Source: Proteus columbae (lineage in GTDB: Bacteria > Pseudomonadota > Gammaproteobacteria > Enterobacterales > Enterobacteriaceae). From it: a stretch of DNA of 64,000 nt. The stretch is taken from assembly GCF_009914335.1 (NCBI RefSeq), contig NZ_CP043925.1:2542001-2606000 (forward strand), given 5' to 3'. Under the pieces are notes generated by a model. It searched no databases. It saw only the letters and a list, made by a program, of their open reading frames with translations, and was not told the DNA's origin. Of the stretch, positions 18,109 through 29,400 are shown piece by piece. The translations under genes were made by a program, and so were the position numbers. How positions within the stretch are numbered: the stretch's first letter is position 1; each line of letters opens with the position of its first letter.

Positions 18109-19320
18109 GTGAAGAATCGCACTATAGGCAGTGTTTTTATTGTTGCAGGAACAACAATTGGGGCAGGTATGCTGGCAATGCCACTGGCTGCCGTGGGTAT
18201 TGGTTTTAGCACCATGATGCTATTGCTTGTTGGCTTATGGTTATTGATGAGCTATACCGCGTTACTGCTGGTGGAAGTTTATCAATACAATGATCCTCAT
18301 ACTGGTCTTGGCTCTATTGCAAAGCGCTACCTTGGTGTTGGTGGTCAAGTGATCACAGGACTTGCACTATTACTATTAATGTATGCGCTAACAACTGCTT
18401 ATATTAGTGGTGCAGGTGAACTACTCTCATCCACACTCTCATCTTGGATTGGTCATGAGCTTTCTGTCACACAAGGTATCATTATCTTTACAGTGATTGG
18501 TGGAGCGGTGGTAGGAATTGGTACAACATCGGTTGATATGATTAACCGCCTATTGTTTACCGCAAAAGTTTTCTTCCTCATATTTATGCTGATTGTGATG
18601 TTACCTCACGTTGAATCAGTAAACTTAACCTCAATGCCTGTGGCATATGGGCTTATTCTTTCTGCTATTCCTGTTATTTTTACCTCATTTGGTTTCCATG
18701 GTAGTGTGCCAAGTATTGTAAGTTACATGAACGGCGATATTAAAAAGCTACGTATTATCTTTATTATTGGTAGTGCTATTCCGCTTGTTGCTTATATTTT
18801 ATGGCAAATTGCCACTTTAGGTGCCATCCCAACAAATACTTTTATGGGAATTATGGCGCAACAATCTGGATTAAATGGTCTGCTTACTGCTATCCGTGAT
18901 GTTGTTGCTACACCTCGCGTGAATATTGCAGTTAACCTATTTGCTGCATTAGCTTTAGCTACCTCGTTTCTTGGTGTTGCATTAGGCCTATTTGATTATC
19001 TTGCTGACCTATTCAAACGCAGTAATCGTGCAACTGGGCGTATACAATCAAGCCTATTAACGTTTGCGCCTCCTTTACTATGCGCGCTTTATTTTCCTAA
19101 CTTTGTACAAGCATTAGCCTATGCCGCTATTGCCCTGTCAATCTTAGCGTTGCTTCTACCTGCTTTATTAGTATGGAAAGTTAGACAAGAACAAAACGGT
19201 GCAGATAAATACAAAGTTAAAGGCGGGAAAGGTGCATTAGGTATTGTGTTTATTTGTGGTCTGGTGGTTATTGGTATTCAAATCGCTATCACTTTTGGTT
19301 TATTACCACAAGTCGGCTAA
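18109..19320 (+). CDS. tyrP: Tyrosine-specific permease TyrP
   Basis: TyrP imports tyrosine by proton symport across the inner membrane. The 403 residues (E. coli 403) hold about 11 hydrophobic segments of the hydroxy/aromatic amino acid permease family. [20 protein letters not shown] and [15 protein letters not shown] match E. coli TyrP closely, better than Mtr or TnaB. The start codon is GTG, supported by this alignment and by AGAGG nearby. A TyrR box upstream supports the substrate call. Confidence 0.93.
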   Translation: MKNRTIGSVFIVAGTTIGAGMLAMPLAAVGIGFSTMMLLLVGLWLLMSYTALLLVEVYQYNDPHTGLGSIAKRYLGVGGQVITGLALLLLMYALTTAYISGAGELLSSTLSSWIGHELSVTQGIIIFTVIGGAVVGIGTTSVDMINRLLFTAKVFFLIFMLIVMLPHVESVNLTSMPVAYGLILSAIPVIFTSFGFHGSVPSIVSYMNGDIKKLRIIFIIGSAIPLVAYILWQIATLGAIPTNTFMGIMAQQSGLNGLLTAIRDVVATPRVNIAVNLFAALALATSFLGVALGLFDYLADLFKRSNRATGRIQSSLLTFAPPLLCALYFPNFVQALAYAAIALSILALLLPALLVWKVRQEQNGADKYKVKGGKGALGIVFICGLVVIGIQIAITFGLLPQVG

Positions 19321-19341
19321 ATACTCACTTATACTAACAAC

Positions 19342-19380
19342 AAAAAAAGCAGGTGCTGATTTTTCAACACCTGCTTTTTA
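19342..19380. terminator. Bidirectional terminator between tyrP and yfaZ
   Basis: The stem AAAAGCAGGTG / CACCTGCTTTT has A and T runs on both sides and serves two convergent genes. Confidence 0.88.
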
Positions 19381-19405
19381 TTTGATCTTATCTGCTTTTT
19401 CTAAA

Positions 19406-19948
19406 TTAGAAGCTTAAACCAGCGCCAACATAGAAACCATCAGCAATTTTATTATTACTTCTATTATGTGAGTTTTCGATTTCAATTACACGGTAACCTG
19501 CATTAACATGCAGTGGTTTAAATACTGTTAATTGAGCACCCACATCAGCTTCATAATAAGATTTGCTGCCAGAGGTTAATCCTTCAGGAGAAGCATAAGC
19601 TTCACCATAAACATTCAATGAAGGGAATACATTCCAGTTTAAACCTACACCACCCGCTAGTGCAGCACCATCATCACCATTTTTTGGTGATAAGTAGAGT
19701 GCTTTACCTCCAACACTCGCAGAGAAAGGTCCTAATGGTAATGCGAATTTTGCACCTAGACTACCCGTCTGACCATCATGATCACTTCGTGCCCAGTTAC
19801 CATTAAAAGATAGCCCTGCGTTAGGATCACCTAAACCCGCACGAACATCAGTGTAATGCTTACCCGCTTGAATATTCATTGATACTGCATTTGCATTACC
19901 AGCCATAAATAACGCACTTACAGCGCCGACCAATAAATATTTTTTCAT
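19406..19948 (-). CDS. yfaZ: YfaZ-family outer membrane protein
   Basis: The start at 19948 gives 180 residues, with GGAG ten bases upstream and a clear signal peptide cleaved after ANA (residue 21). The mature part alternates polar and hydrophobic residues, is rich in Gly and aromatics, and ends in VGAGLSF, a terminal Phe typical of outer-membrane beta barrels. YfaZ is an outer-membrane barrel of unknown role; in E. coli it also lies near nrdAB. An upstream in-frame ATG at 19996 would bury the signal peptide, so I reject it. Confidence 0.85.
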   Translation of the reverse strand: MKKYLLVGAVSALFMAGNANAVSMNIQAGKHYTDVRAGLGDPNAGLSFNGNWARSDHDGQTGSLGAKFALPLGPFSASVGGKALYLSPKNGDDGAALAGGVGLNWNVFPSLNVYGEAYASPEGLTSGSKSYYEADVGAQLTVFKPLHVNAGYRVIEIENSHNRSNNKIADGFYVGAGLSF

Positions 19949-20231
19949 TGTTATTACTCCAGCAAATAATTGTCCTAACTTATAATTATACAACAAATTT
20001 ATTAAACAACTTTAGCTAAAATTGAAAGCTAATCTGTAGAATTTTCAATCTATGTAAATAAGTTACGTCTATCAATGTTATTGGTCTAATTGGTTTTATT
20101 AATGAGTTTATTATTGCTAAAGTGGAATTACAGTCAATATTAACCATAATAAGTATAAGGCTGTTCGCTTCGTTTTATTCACACATGCTATTTTTTAGAA
20201 CGTTCATTATTTCATAAACTGGAGATATGTG

Positions 20232-21686
20232 ATGGAAAAGAAAAAGCTAACAACGGCATCTGGTGCGCCAGTTGTAGACAATAATAACTCGATGACAGCA
20301 GGCCCTCGCGGCCCAATGTTACTTCAAGATGTCTGGTTTCTAGAAAAGCTTGCTCACTTCGATCGTGAAGTTATTCCTGAAAGACGTATGCACGCAAAAG
20401 GCTCTGGTGCTTTTGGTACATTTAAAGTGACTCACGACATTACGAAATATACTCGTGCTAAAATATTCTCTAAAGTGGGCAAAAAAACAGACATGTTTGC
20501 TCGTTTTTCCACTGTTGCGGGTGAAAGAGGTGCAGCAGACGCTGAACGTGATATTCGCGGCTTTGCGTTAAAATTTTATACCGAAGAAGGTAACTGGGAT
20601 ATGGTGGGTAATAACACGCCCGTTTTCTATCTTCGTGATGCCCTGAAATTCCCTGACTTAAACCACGTTGTAAAACGTGACCCTAAAACTAATCTGCGTA
20701 ATTTAGCTTACAAATGGGATTTTTTCTCTCATTTACCTGAAGCATTACACCAGTTGACCATTGATATGAGCGACCGCGGTTTACCAAAAAGTTATCGCTT
20801 TATTCATGGTTTTGGTAGTCACACTTATAGCTTTATTAATAAAGATAACGAGCGTTTTTGGGTTAAGTTTCATTTCCGTTGCCAACAAGGCATTAAAAAT
20901 CTGATGGATGATGAAGCGCAAATGCTAGTAGGTCAAGACAGAGAAAGCTCACAACGTGATTTATTTGATGCTATTGAGCGCGGTGATTTCCCACGTTGGA
21001 ATTTACAAATTCAAGTAATGCCAGAGAAAGAAGCTTCAAAAGTTCCTTATAATCCTTTTGATTTAACTAAAGTTTGGCCTCATGCGGATTATCCATTAAT
21101 CGATGTGGGTTATTTTGAATTAAACCGTAATCCTGAAAACTATTTCTCTGATGTAGAGCAAGCAGCATTTAGCCCAGCCAACATCGTTCCTGGTATTGGT
21201 TTTTCACCAGATAAAATGTTACAAGGTCGCCTATTCTCTTATGGTGATGCACATCGCTATCGTTTAGGTGTTAACCATCATCAGATCCCTGTTAATGCCC
21301 CTAAATGCCCATTCCACAATTATCATCGTGATGGTGCAATGCGTGTTGATGGTAATAGTGGCAGCGGTATTACCTATGAGCCAAATAATGGCGGTATGTT
21401 CCAAGAACAGCCTAATTTCAAAGAGCCACCATTATCTATCGAAGGCGCGGCAGATCACTGGAATCATCGTGAAGATGAAGATTACTTCAGTCAACCTCGT
21501 GCACTGTATGAATTACTGAGTGATGAAGAGCACCAACGTATGTTTGCTCGCATCGCAGGCGAATTAATTCAAGCAAGTAAAGATACACAAAAACGTCAAA
21601 TTGCCCTATTTAAGAAAGTCCATCCTGAATATGGTGCTGGTGTTGAAAAAGCAATGAAAGCATTAGCAAAAAAAGACGCTAAATAA
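20232..21686 (+). CDS. katA: Monofunctional heme catalase (KatA, clade 3)
   Basis: This enzyme splits hydrogen peroxide to water and oxygen. The start ATG at 20232 (GGAG seven bases upstream) gives 484 residues, the length of the well-studied Proteus mirabilis catalase; a GTG just before it is less likely. The distal histidine is H54 in RRMHAKG, preceded by M53, which in the P. mirabilis enzyme is oxidised to methionine sulfone. Distal Asn is in [11 protein letters not shown], and the heme-ligand Tyr is in [10 protein letters not shown]. Several residues differ from P. mirabilis, so a sister species is likely. It stands alone with its own terminator. Confidence 0.96.
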   Translation: MEKKKLTTASGAPVVDNNNSMTAGPRGPMLLQDVWFLEKLAHFDREVIPERRMHAKGSGAFGTFKVTHDITKYTRAKIFSKVGKKTDMFARFSTVAGERGAADAERDIRGFALKFYTEEGNWDMVGNNTPVFYLRDALKFPDLNHVVKRDPKTNLRNLAYKWDFFSHLPEALHQLTIDMSDRGLPKSYRFIHGFGSHTYSFINKDNERFWVKFHFRCQQGIKNLMDDEAQMLVGQDRESSQRDLFDAIERGDFPRWNLQIQVMPEKEASKVPYNPFDLTKVWPHADYPLIDVGYFELNRNPENYFSDVEQAAFSPANIVPGIGFSPDKMLQGRLFSYGDAHRYRLGVNHHQIPVNAPKCPFHNYHRDGAMRVDGNSGSGITYEPNNGGMFQEQPNFKEPPLSIEGAADHWNHREDEDYFSQPRALYELLSDEEHQRMFARIAGELIQASKDTQKRQIALFKKVHPEYGAGVEKAMKALAKKDAK

Positions 21687-21723
21687 CCGCATAATAAGAA
21701 GCCCTGTGAGCAACTCGGCACTC

Positions 21724-21757
21724 ATGCCCCTAGTTAAAAGCTAGGGGCATATTTTTA
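21724..21757 (+). terminator. katA terminator
   Basis: The 10-bp stem ATGCCCCTAG / CTAGGGGCAT with a 7-base loop is followed by ATTTTTAT, 37 bases after the katA stop. Confidence 0.85.
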
Positions 21758-21823
21758 TATTAAAGAAATAGTTAATTATATGAATTAAAGACTTCGCCTT
21801 TAGTATTAATAAATAAATAACAA

Positions 21824-23260
21824 TTATATCTTCTTAAGAGCCATTTGCCCTTTCACCCACTCTTGCACTTGTTTACGGGAAATTTTAATTCCGCCATTCT
21901 TTAGGCTTTCAGGGAGTTGCAGGCAAGCAACGGGTCGTTGAAATCCAGCTAATCGAGAGTGATACCATTGTGGTAATTGATTGATTATTTCAATATCAGC
22001 ATCGACAGCCGCGACAGGACGTTGCCCAAATTCAGCATCATCAATAGGGACAACAAAAGACTGACTAACACTTGGATGTGTATTAAGAATTTTTTCTATA
22101 TCTTCTGGTTGAATACCTTCGCCAGCACTAAAAAAGAGATTATCCAAGCGTCCTAAAACACACCATTCATCAGCGATAAAGTCACCTTTATCTCGTGTTG
22201 AATACCAGCCATCCGCAGTGAGTGATAACGGTTTTAATTTACCATCAAACCAATAACCTAAAGCAACACTGTCTGATTTAATCTGAATTTCATCATCGAT
22301 TAGTCTTACACCTTTGCCTTTTAATGGTAGCCCTACTCCCGCTTTACCATCTGCGCGTTTGGCGCAAACAGTGGATGCCATTTCGGTCATGCCATAACCA
22401 CACCAGCATTGAATTCCGCAATGCTCTGCTTCTTGCGTTAATTCAATGGGGATCATCGCGCCACCTAATAAAACAGATTTTAGGCTGATCGAGTATTGCC
22501 TATCTTGTTGCGCTTTATTTTGTAAGAAACGCCAAAGCTGTGTAGGGACTAAAGAAGCATGAGTACAACCTTGTAATGCATCAATAAAAGGATGCATTTC
22601 ACGCACCACCAGCGTTGCGCCACGTAACAACCAACGCCAAAAAATGCCTTGTCCTGATACATGAAACAAAGGTAAAGAGAGCAACCAGCTATCACCTTTC
22701 TCAAAGGGCATTAATGATAAAACACCTTCCGCACTGCAAAGATGCGCATCAAAAGTATGGACAGCCGCTTTAGGTAAACCTGATGAACCCGATGTCAAAA
22801 TAAGCGTTGCCATGCGAGATGGCTCCCACTGTACATCTTTTATTTCATTTTTATGTTGACGTGGTGCGTTATTAAACTCAACACCATTAAGATCAAGCAA
22901 AGCCGCATCCAGATCTAGCGTTGATTCACTCAGATCAGCATAAAAATCAATATGTAAATGAGGTAATAAATCATCAAGTAAAGACTTTGGAATTTGTGGA
23001 TTTAAAGGTAAAACCTTAGCTCCACATTGAAAAACAGCGAGTAATGCAAAAACAAGATTAAGGTTATTTTTTCCACGCAACAGCACTGTGCTTTGTGTAT
23101 CAACACCTTGTTTAGCAAAATTGTTAGCTAAGTGATTAATATGACAACTGAGTTGCTGCCATGTAATAGGTGAAACACCTGAAATGATGGCCGTTTCATT
23201 TGGGTAGAGTTGTGCCCATTGATGCCACGGCCATTGTTTAAATGGAACTACTGTTGCCAT
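21824..23260 (-). CDS. menE: o-Succinylbenzoate-CoA ligase MenE
   Basis: MenE activates o-succinylbenzoate to its CoA thioester with ATP in menaquinone synthesis. The 478-residue protein is an adenylate-forming enzyme with the phosphate loop [13 protein letters not shown] (about 155-167), the [10 protein letters not shown] motif, the YSTRDKGDF hinge motif and a C-terminal lysine ([11 protein letters not shown]). It overlaps the end of menC by 13 bases and is the last gene of the men operon. E. coli MenE is about 450 residues. Confidence 0.93.
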   Translation of the reverse strand: MATVVPFKQWPWHQWAQLYPNETAIISGVSPITWQQLSCHINHLANNFAKQGVDTQSTVLLRGKNNLNLVFALLAVFQCGAKVLPLNPQIPKSLLDDLLPHLHIDFYADLSESTLDLDAALLDLNGVEFNNAPRQHKNEIKDVQWEPSRMATLILTSGSSGLPKAAVHTFDAHLCSAEGVLSLMPFEKGDSWLLSLPLFHVSGQGIFWRWLLRGATLVVREMHPFIDALQGCTHASLVPTQLWRFLQNKAQQDRQYSISLKSVLLGGAMIPIELTQEAEHCGIQCWCGYGMTEMASTVCAKRADGKAGVGLPLKGKGVRLIDDEIQIKSDSVALGYWFDGKLKPLSLTADGWYSTRDKGDFIADEWCVLGRLDNLFFSAGEGIQPEDIEKILNTHPSVSQSFVVPIDDAEFGQRPVAAVDADIEIINQLPQWYHSRLAGFQRPVACLQLPESLKNGGIKISRKQVQEWVKGQMALKKI

Positions 23261-24219
23261 ACTGTCTCTAGTTGTTCAAGAGAGATAAGTGGAATATCCA
23301 CATTTGGCCAAGGACGAATAAGTTGTTGTTTAATTAAATCAACGGTATCGAGCCCTGGAGTGCTATTAGGCGTTAACCACTGCGCAATTCTTGCCAATTG
23401 AGTCAGCCCAAAGCTGCTTTCAATACTTGAACTGATAATGGCGTCTAGTCCTAAAGCATGTGCTTGTTCAACAAAAGATTGGCAACGTTCAATGCTTCCC
23501 ACCAATGTAGGTTTGATAACAATCGTTGTTACACCCGCTTGAGGTTTGATTTCAAAACCTTCATCACGCACAGTTTCATCCCAAGCGATGTTAATTCCTG
23601 TTGCCTGTGAAAAAGCGAGTGACTCTTCTGGTGTTTTACATGGCTCTTCTAAGAATGCAATGCGATCTCGCCATGCAGGGTTTACATATTTCGCAAATCC
23701 TTCGGCTTTTGCTGGCGTCCAACTTCTGTTTGCATCCAATCTTAATTTTAAGTCTGGAATGGCTTCTAATAACAAATTAACGACTATTCCATCACGCACA
23801 GCTTCATATAAACCCACTTTGATTTTAGCGACTTTTTCACCGTCCATATCATTAAGGCTTAAAATCAAATCATCAGGATCGCCATTACATAAAGGTGCAG
23901 CACGATAATTCGCTTCTTGTGGCAAAGTACCTTCAAGCTCTGCTAATGCACAGCTAATACCAAAAGCGACACTTGGTAGTTCACTATAAACAGGGTTTTC
24001 ACCCGCACACCAAGCCGTTAACCAAGATTGTGCGGCTTCTTGGGCTTGTTCTAAAGTTTCACGGCTAAACTCAGGAAGAGGTGAAATTTCACCCCATCCT
24101 TGTTTGCCATTTTGCTCTAAACAGACAAGAAAACCATCACGCGATTTTAGCCTTTGATAACGCAGTACAACGCCTGCATCAGCAGGAAGGCTGAATGAAT
24201 AGAGTTTGGCGTTTCGCAT
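23248..24219 (-). CDS. menC: o-Succinylbenzoate synthase MenC
   Basis: MenC dehydrates SHCHC to o-succinylbenzoate. The 323 residues belong to the enolase superfamily: catalytic Lys in KIKVGLYEA, metal ligands in [16 protein letters not shown] and IAWDETVRD, and Lys in [10 protein letters not shown]. The ATG overlaps the menB stop by one base (TAATG), so the two are translationally coupled, and menE overlaps its 3' end. Length matches E. coli MenC (320). Confidence 0.93.
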   Translation of the reverse strand: MRNAKLYSFSLPADAGVVLRYQRLKSRDGFLVCLEQNGKQGWGEISPLPEFSRETLEQAQEAAQSWLTAWCAGENPVYSELPSVAFGISCALAELEGTLPQEANYRAAPLCNGDPDDLILSLNDMDGEKVAKIKVGLYEAVRDGIVVNLLLEAIPDLKLRLDANRSWTPAKAEGFAKYVNPAWRDRIAFLEEPCKTPEESLAFSQATGINIAWDETVRDEGFEIKPQAGVTTIVIKPTLVGSIERCQSFVEQAHALGLDAIISSSIESSFGLTQLARIAQWLTPNSTPGLDTVDLIKQQLIRPWPNVDIPLISLEQLETVWQQ

Positions 24220-25076
24220 TATGGGTTACGTTTAAATCGAGAGAAATCAGGTTGACGTTTTTCATTAAAGGCGTTGCGGCCTTCTTGACCTTCATCAGTC
24301 ATATAGAACAGCATAGTTGCATTACCTGCTAATTCTTGAAGACCCGCTTGACCATCACAATCTGCATTTAATGCAGCTTTTAAGCAACGTAATGCCATTG
24401 GGCTATTTTCCAGCATTTCACGACACCAACGCACCGTTTCTTTTTCAAGGTCAGCATAAGGAACAACGGTATTCACTAATCCCATTTCTAATGCTTCTTT
24501 TGCATCATATTGACGGCATAAGAACCAAATTTCGCGTGCTTTCTTTTGGCCTACAATACGTGCCATATAAGAAGCACCCCAGCCACCATCGAAAGAACCG
24601 ACTTTAGGACCAGTTTGACCAAAAATCGCGTTTTCAGCAGCAATGGTTAAGTCACACATCATATGAAGCACATGGCCACCACCGATAGAATAACCCGCGA
24701 CCATTGCCACAACAGGTTTTGGACACGTACGGATTTGGCGTTGGAAATCCAACACGTTCAGGTGATGTGTACCGCTATCATCACGGTATCCGCCGTAGTC
24801 CCCGCGAATTTTTTGGTCACCACCTGCACAGAACGCTTTTTCACCAGCACCCGTTAAAATGATAGTACCAATGGTGTCATCATAACGAGCATCCGCTAAT
24901 GCTTGGATCATCTCTTTCACTGTCAAAGGACGGAAAGCATTACGCACTTGCGGGCGGTTAATCGTAATTTTTGCAATGCCATCGACTGATTTATGATAGA
25001 GGATATCTTCAAAACCTTCAGAACAATCCTGCCATTCAATCGGTGCATATAATTTTTCTTCGCTCGGGTAAAGCAT
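24219..25076 (-). CDS. menB: 1,4-Dihydroxy-2-naphthoyl-CoA synthase MenB
   Basis: MenB closes the second naphthoquinone ring. It has 285 residues, as in E. coli. It is a crotonase-fold enzyme with the oxyanion-hole segments [10 protein letters not shown] (about 84-93) and [13 protein letters not shown] (about 128-140), and the bicarbonate-type region near [12 protein letters not shown]. It lies 12 bases after menH in the men operon. Confidence 0.96.
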   Translation of the reverse strand: MLYPSEEKLYAPIEWQDCSEGFEDILYHKSVDGIAKITINRPQVRNAFRPLTVKEMIQALADARYDDTIGTIILTGAGEKAFCAGGDQKIRGDYGGYRDDSGTHHLNVLDFQRQIRTCPKPVVAMVAGYSIGGGHVLHMMCDLTIAAENAIFGQTGPKVGSFDGGWGASYMARIVGQKKAREIWFLCRQYDAKEALEMGLVNTVVPYADLEKETVRWCREMLENSPMALRCLKAALNADCDGQAGLQELAGNATMLFYMTDEGQEGRNAFNEKRQPDFSRFKRNP

Positions 25077-25088
25077 AATTAGGTTCCT

Positions 25089-25856
25089 TTAACCAAAGAG
25101 GGATAAAACATGATTTATCACCGCAGCGTAAGCAACAGGCTGTGCCTGATGGGCATTATGACCAGCTTGCGGGATAGTCGTTAATGGCAGCGAATACTGC
25201 TGCGCAATAGATTGAAATTTATTATCTTTTTCACCACAAAGCCAAATAAACGGCAATGTGAGTTGCTGCAACTCTGTGACAAGCCAAGGTTGATTACCTA
25301 AAGAAAGCGTTTCTAAACTTTCTGCAATACAAAAACCAGCGTTATGACAACGTTTTTCAACGAGTAATTGGCGTTTCTCATCACTTAGATCGGCAAATAC
25401 GGGTTGCTGATACCACTGTGCCAATACGTCACTGATAGGTTCATTACGGAAACGCTCAGCCCAGCGTTTATCATGTGCAATACGATTTTGTCTTTCTGTT
25501 GCATCATATAAACCTGGATTTCCACCTTCTACAATCAACCCCATTAATCCCGTAGTATCACCAAAACACGCATGATACATCGAAATTCTGCCACCTAACG
25601 AATAACCAATTAGCCAATAGTGGTCAACACCTTGCTCTTTTAGTGTATCTGTCAGCAACGTACTCACTTCAACAAAATTTTTCGCGCTGATAGAAGCAGA
25701 ACCACCATGACGAGGCAAATCAATCACAAGTGATGGATATTCATGGCAAGCTTGAATGACAGGCTCCCATTCACAACCCTCACCTAATAGCCCATGCAAC
25801 CAAACTAACCAAGGCCCTTCATTATGGGTATTATATCGCTGACATGCTAAAGTCAT
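25089..25856 (-). CDS. menH: SHCHC synthase MenH
   Basis: MenH removes pyruvate from SEPHCHC in menaquinone synthesis. The 255 residues form an alpha/beta hydrolase with HGLLGEG (oxyanion part, about 20-26), nucleophile Ser in GYSLGGRIS (about 86), Asp in LCGEKDNKF and His in PQAGHNAHQ. The gene overlaps the end of menD by 26 bases, as in E. coli. Confidence 0.92.
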   Translation of the reverse strand: MTLACQRYNTHNEGPWLVWLHGLLGEGCEWEPVIQACHEYPSLVIDLPRHGGSASISAKNFVEVSTLLTDTLKEQGVDHYWLIGYSLGGRISMYHACFGDTTGLMGLIVEGGNPGLYDATERQNRIAHDKRWAERFRNEPISDVLAQWYQQPVFADLSDEKRQLLVEKRCHNAGFCIAESLETLSLGNQPWLVTELQQLTLPFIWLCGEKDNKFQSIAQQYSLPLTTIPQAGHNAHQAQPVAYAAVINHVLSLFG

Positions 25857-27525
25857 GAGATGTTACCTGTTTTACCAGCTGATTTAATGTTTTTGCACCA
25901 TCGGTATCATCAACAATTAATTCAATTAATGTCGTTATTGGCGCCCCTGCCCAGCATTTCTGAACAGTCGTTAACAGTGCATCCCAACTTGTTGGTGATA
26001 CATAATGCAAACCAAACATTGCAGCTGCGTGTTTGAAATTTAGTGAATGAGGCATACAGTAAAAGCGTTCTCGCTCTGCCTCTGGCGTTGGTAGCATTGA
26101 AAATATTTGCCCACCGTTATTATTCACTACGATAATAACATTAGGCGCATAAACTTGTTGATGCAACGCTAGACTATTTAAATCATACAGTGCAGATAAA
26201 TCACCCAATATTGTTAATGTTGGCTTTTCTGTTGCACGATGAGCACCCGCAGATGTTGAAATTAAGCCATCAATACCACTTGCGCCTCGATTGCTCATCA
26301 CAGGATAACCTTGTGGTAACTGAGCAAATGCATCGATTAATCGTACTATCAGACTATTGCCAACAAATAATTGTCCATCATTAGGAAGTAATTTATCTAA
26401 TTGGTGCGCAACCTGTGCTTCACCAAAATAATCGGTTATTTCACTAACTTTTTGATAGGTTTGTTTGGCTATATTAGTTAATGCATTAGTCCACGGTGAA
26501 TTATCAACCGCAGAATGTGCCGTTAGCCACTGCATCGGTGATAACGTAAATTTCTCACCTTGATGATGACCAGGATCTAAGCGCCCCGGAATAGGATCAA
26601 TGATCCAATACGTTTTTGGAGAGCACCCTACTTGCCATTGTAATAAGCGTTTACCTGTTAAACTTGAACCAAATTGAATAACGATTTCAGCCTTATTTAA
26701 TTCTGATTTTGTCTGTGGATTATTCAACCATAAATCGGCACAAGGCAACGGTTGCCCCGTTTGTGATAAAACATCACCCAATAAAGGCCAACCTAATTGA
26801 GATGCCCATTTTGCAACTTCGACACCTTCTTCTGGGCTAATACGTCCTGCGATAACCACCCCTTTTTTCTGACGTATAACATCCCATTGAGGATGCGTCG
26901 ATACAGAGGTAAAAAGGGATTCTTGTAACCACGGCTTATCACTTTGCCACCAATGGCCCAATGCCTCAGTCCACGGCGTAGATGTTTTAACATCATCACC
27001 ATATAACGGTTCAGCAAAAGGGCAATTAACGTGTAATGCGCCATGAACCAATGTATTCATCGCATTATCAAGTGTAGAAACTAACCAACTTGCGGGAATA
27101 TCAGTTGTCGGTCGTGGTAAAGAGAGTGTTTTTGAAGGATGAGTTGCAAAAATACCTTGCTGACGAATTGCTTGATTCGCACCACAATCAATTAATTCTG
27201 GCGGTCTATCTGCGGTTAAAAAGATCACTCGCTCACCCGTTAATCCTGCTTCAATTAAAGCGGGATATAGGTTAGCCACCGCGGTACCCGATGTCACAAT
27301 AACAGCAACAGGTTCTTTCGATGCTTTTGCAAGCCCTAATGCTAAATGCCCCAACCCACGCTCATCAAAATGTGTATGACACGTTAATTTATGATTTGCG
27401 GCTGCGGCAAGTGTTAAAGGTGTCGAACGAGATCCGGGTGCAATACAGATATGGCGTAAACCATGACGAGTCAAAGCTTCGAGTATAACTTTAGCCCATT
27501 GGCGATTAAACGAACTATTAGACAT
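25831..27525 (-). CDS. menD: SEPHCHC synthase MenD
   Basis: MenD is the thiamine-diphosphate enzyme that joins 2-oxoglutarate to isochorismate, the committed step to menaquinone. The 564 residues (E. coli 556) hold the catalytic Glu in [19 protein letters not shown], and the cofactor motif [12 protein letters not shown] with NNNGGQIF near 440-475. It is first of the menDHBCE run. A TATAAT on the minus strand (27559-27564) about 35 bases upstream may be its -10 box. Confidence 0.95.
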   Translation of the reverse strand: MSNSSFNRQWAKVILEALTRHGLRHICIAPGSRSTPLTLAAAANHKLTCHTHFDERGLGHLALGLAKASKEPVAVIVTSGTAVANLYPALIEAGLTGERVIFLTADRPPELIDCGANQAIRQQGIFATHPSKTLSLPRPTTDIPASWLVSTLDNAMNTLVHGALHVNCPFAEPLYGDDVKTSTPWTEALGHWWQSDKPWLQESLFTSVSTHPQWDVIRQKKGVVIAGRISPEEGVEVAKWASQLGWPLLGDVLSQTGQPLPCADLWLNNPQTKSELNKAEIVIQFGSSLTGKRLLQWQVGCSPKTYWIIDPIPGRLDPGHHQGEKFTLSPMQWLTAHSAVDNSPWTNALTNIAKQTYQKVSEITDYFGEAQVAHQLDKLLPNDGQLFVGNSLIVRLIDAFAQLPQGYPVMSNRGASGIDGLISTSAGAHRATEKPTLTILGDLSALYDLNSLALHQQVYAPNVIIVVNNNGGQIFSMLPTPEAERERFYCMPHSLNFKHAAAMFGLHYVSPTSWDALLTTVQKCWAGAPITTLIELIVDDTDGAKTLNQLVKQVTSHDFSMSAI

Positions 27526-27858
27526 TGATCATCCCAACAACGAAAACCTGCAATTGCTATTATAATATCTGTTCCTAAATACTTTTCTTTAGCCTAGTTC
27601 AATGAACAGTCGTTTTCGTTAAATAAATCGTTAAAGAAACACTCAAAGAGTGCATTATTTAGGCTAATCATCCACTCTATTTTCAATGAACTCTTTTTAT
27701 CGTTAAGAATAAGAATAAATAGCACAAGTGGCTTAAAGAATAGCATCAATTAGTTAACAAATCGCAATAGTTAATTGAAAAGTAGCACTAAAAATGCGCT
27801 TAAAATAAAACCATCAAATTTTGATGGTTTTAATAAATTTAAGATTATCTGTAATAAA
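27526..27858. other. Intergenic region between menF and menD
   Basis: This 333-bp gap holds the menF terminator (27807-27831) and a TATAAT-type -10 (27559-27564, minus strand) ahead of menD. The two parts of the men pathway are therefore probably separate transcripts here. I see no gene. Confidence 0.6.
27807..27835 (-). terminator. menF terminator
   Basis: The perfect inverted repeat AAAACCATCAAA / TTTTGATGGTTTT lies about 28 bases beyond the menF stop codon and ends in T on the minus strand. Confidence 0.75.
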
Positions 27859-29172
27859 TTAATTTTCTTTTTCTAGCAATGTACGTAAACCCGCAGCTTT
27901 ATTCTCAATTTCAGTCCATTCTTGTAGCGGATCTGAACCAGCAACAACACCTGCACCTGCATAAAGTGTCAGAGTATCATCATGCAGTTCACCACAACGT
28001 AGGCTTACGGCAAATTCTGTGTGTGGTAATCCTAAATATCCTGCTGAACCCGCATACCAACGACGCTCAAAAGGTTCATGTTGACGAATAAAAGCGCGAG
28101 CAATACTACGAGGTAAGCCACATACTGCGGCAGTAGGTTGAAGTCGTTTTAAACAGTCAATATCATCAGAATCAATCAGTTTCCCATGTATATAACGACG
28201 AAGATGTTGCACTTTACGGAGTCGGATCACATCCGCTGCTGAAACATCAATACCTTCAACACCTCCTTGTAATCGCTGACAAATATCATCGACCACCACC
28301 AGATTTTCATGCTGATTTTTTTTGTCATTCATCAGCCAATCTGCAAATTCTGTCGCTTGCTGTTCATTGTCAGAGCTGGCAGCCGTTCCTGCTAACGCTT
28401 CGGTATACAGCATTAACTCATCACGTTTATATAATCGTTCTGGGGTTGACCCCATAAATGCATCAGAAGGTGAAAAAGCCAACATATAATGATAGCAGTG
28501 ATGATTAACATCACGACTTGCTTTCATAAATTGAATTGCTTTTAGCGGATTATCCAACGTCAAGCAAGTTGCTCTTGCAGGTACTACTTTTTCAAAATGA
28601 TTTTGACGTATTTCATCTAATGCAAGAGTGAGATAATCGACCCACTGAGCTTGCGTTAAGGAGTGATTCACCGAAACCACAGAAACAGCAAGCGGCTCAA
28701 TATCCAGCGCTTGATTTAAGGTTTGCAGAAAATCTAAGGTGCTTTGTTTATCACCTTCATTCAACATATTTAGATGAACAGAAAGCTGTTGCTGGTGGCG
28801 TCGAATTTCAATCCATGGCAGAAAAAGGTAGGCGTCATCGCCATTCTTTTCATCAATACGACCAGGAATAATAGTATCCCATGCATTTAAGCCCCAAATA
28901 CGTACATCATCAATACAGGGATCCGATTGGTGCACAGCTAAAAATTGGTGTGCATCTTGAATATGATTGAAACAGCGTAATTGTCCACAGGCTGCCACTT
29001 CTTCATGTTCATCACGATGCTGCCAATAAAATTGAGGATAATACGACTGCGCAGCAAGCCATGAGAGCAATGAAAATGAAACCTCTGCTGGCAAGGTGAC
29101 TTTCAAATGTAAAAGATTACCTTGTGCTGTCAGATTTATATTTTTAACTTTTTCGTACAGTGTCGAAAACAC
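27859..29172 (-). CDS. menF: Isochorismate synthase MenF
   Basis: MenF converts chorismate to isochorismate for menaquinone. The chorismate-binding domain is clear: KVVPARAT, LGSTPERL-like MGSTPERLYKR, TEALAGTA, LQPTAAVCGLPR and YAGAGVVAGSDPLQEW. I choose the GTG at 29172 (437 residues; E. coli 431), which has GGAAAAGG 8 bases upstream. The frame is open to a TTG at 29205, but a TATAAT (29221-29226, minus strand) would start RNA only a few bases before that codon and no ribosome site precedes it. A terminator separates it from menD. Confidence 0.92.
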   Translation of the reverse strand: MFSTLYEKVKNINLTAQGNLLHLKVTLPAEVSFSLLSWLAAQSYYPQFYWQHRDEHEEVAACGQLRCFNHIQDAHQFLAVHQSDPCIDDVRIWGLNAWDTIIPGRIDEKNGDDAYLFLPWIEIRRHQQQLSVHLNMLNEGDKQSTLDFLQTLNQALDIEPLAVSVVSVNHSLTQAQWVDYLTLALDEIRQNHFEKVVPARATCLTLDNPLKAIQFMKASRDVNHHCYHYMLAFSPSDAFMGSTPERLYKRDELMLYTEALAGTAASSDNEQQATEFADWLMNDKKNQHENLVVVDDICQRLQGGVEGIDVSAADVIRLRKVQHLRRYIHGKLIDSDDIDCLKRLQPTAAVCGLPRSIARAFIRQHEPFERRWYAGSAGYLGLPHTEFAVSLRCGELHDDTLTLYAGAGVVAGSDPLQEWTEIENKAAGLRTLLEKEN

Positions 29173-29220
29173 AGGATTAACCTTTTCCACTCCAAATACC
29201 CACAACTAATTAAAAAGGAG

Positions 29221-29248
29221 ATTATACGTCTCTATACGAATTATCAAA
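29221..29248 (-). promoter_or_regulatory. Candidate menF promoter
   Basis: On the minus strand a consensus TATAAT (29221-29226) lies 16 bases after TTTGAT (29243-29248). The predicted RNA start leaves about 40 bases before the GTG start of menF. Confidence 0.55.
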
Positions 29249-29400
29249 GGACTGATTAATTATAACCTTTGTCATTTATCAAAGTTTTGTATTTTTCATG
29301 TTACAAAGTAGAAGTATTAACTCGCACTTCTGAAATAACCAACAAATCTTCATTAGATAAAGTGGTAAAGATAAAAATTTTCATACATAAGTGAGGTTAT

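Noticed and set aside
19949..19996. N-terminal extension of YfaZ
   Set aside because: It would place a polar stretch before a clear signal peptide; the ATG at 19948 has a good ribosome site.
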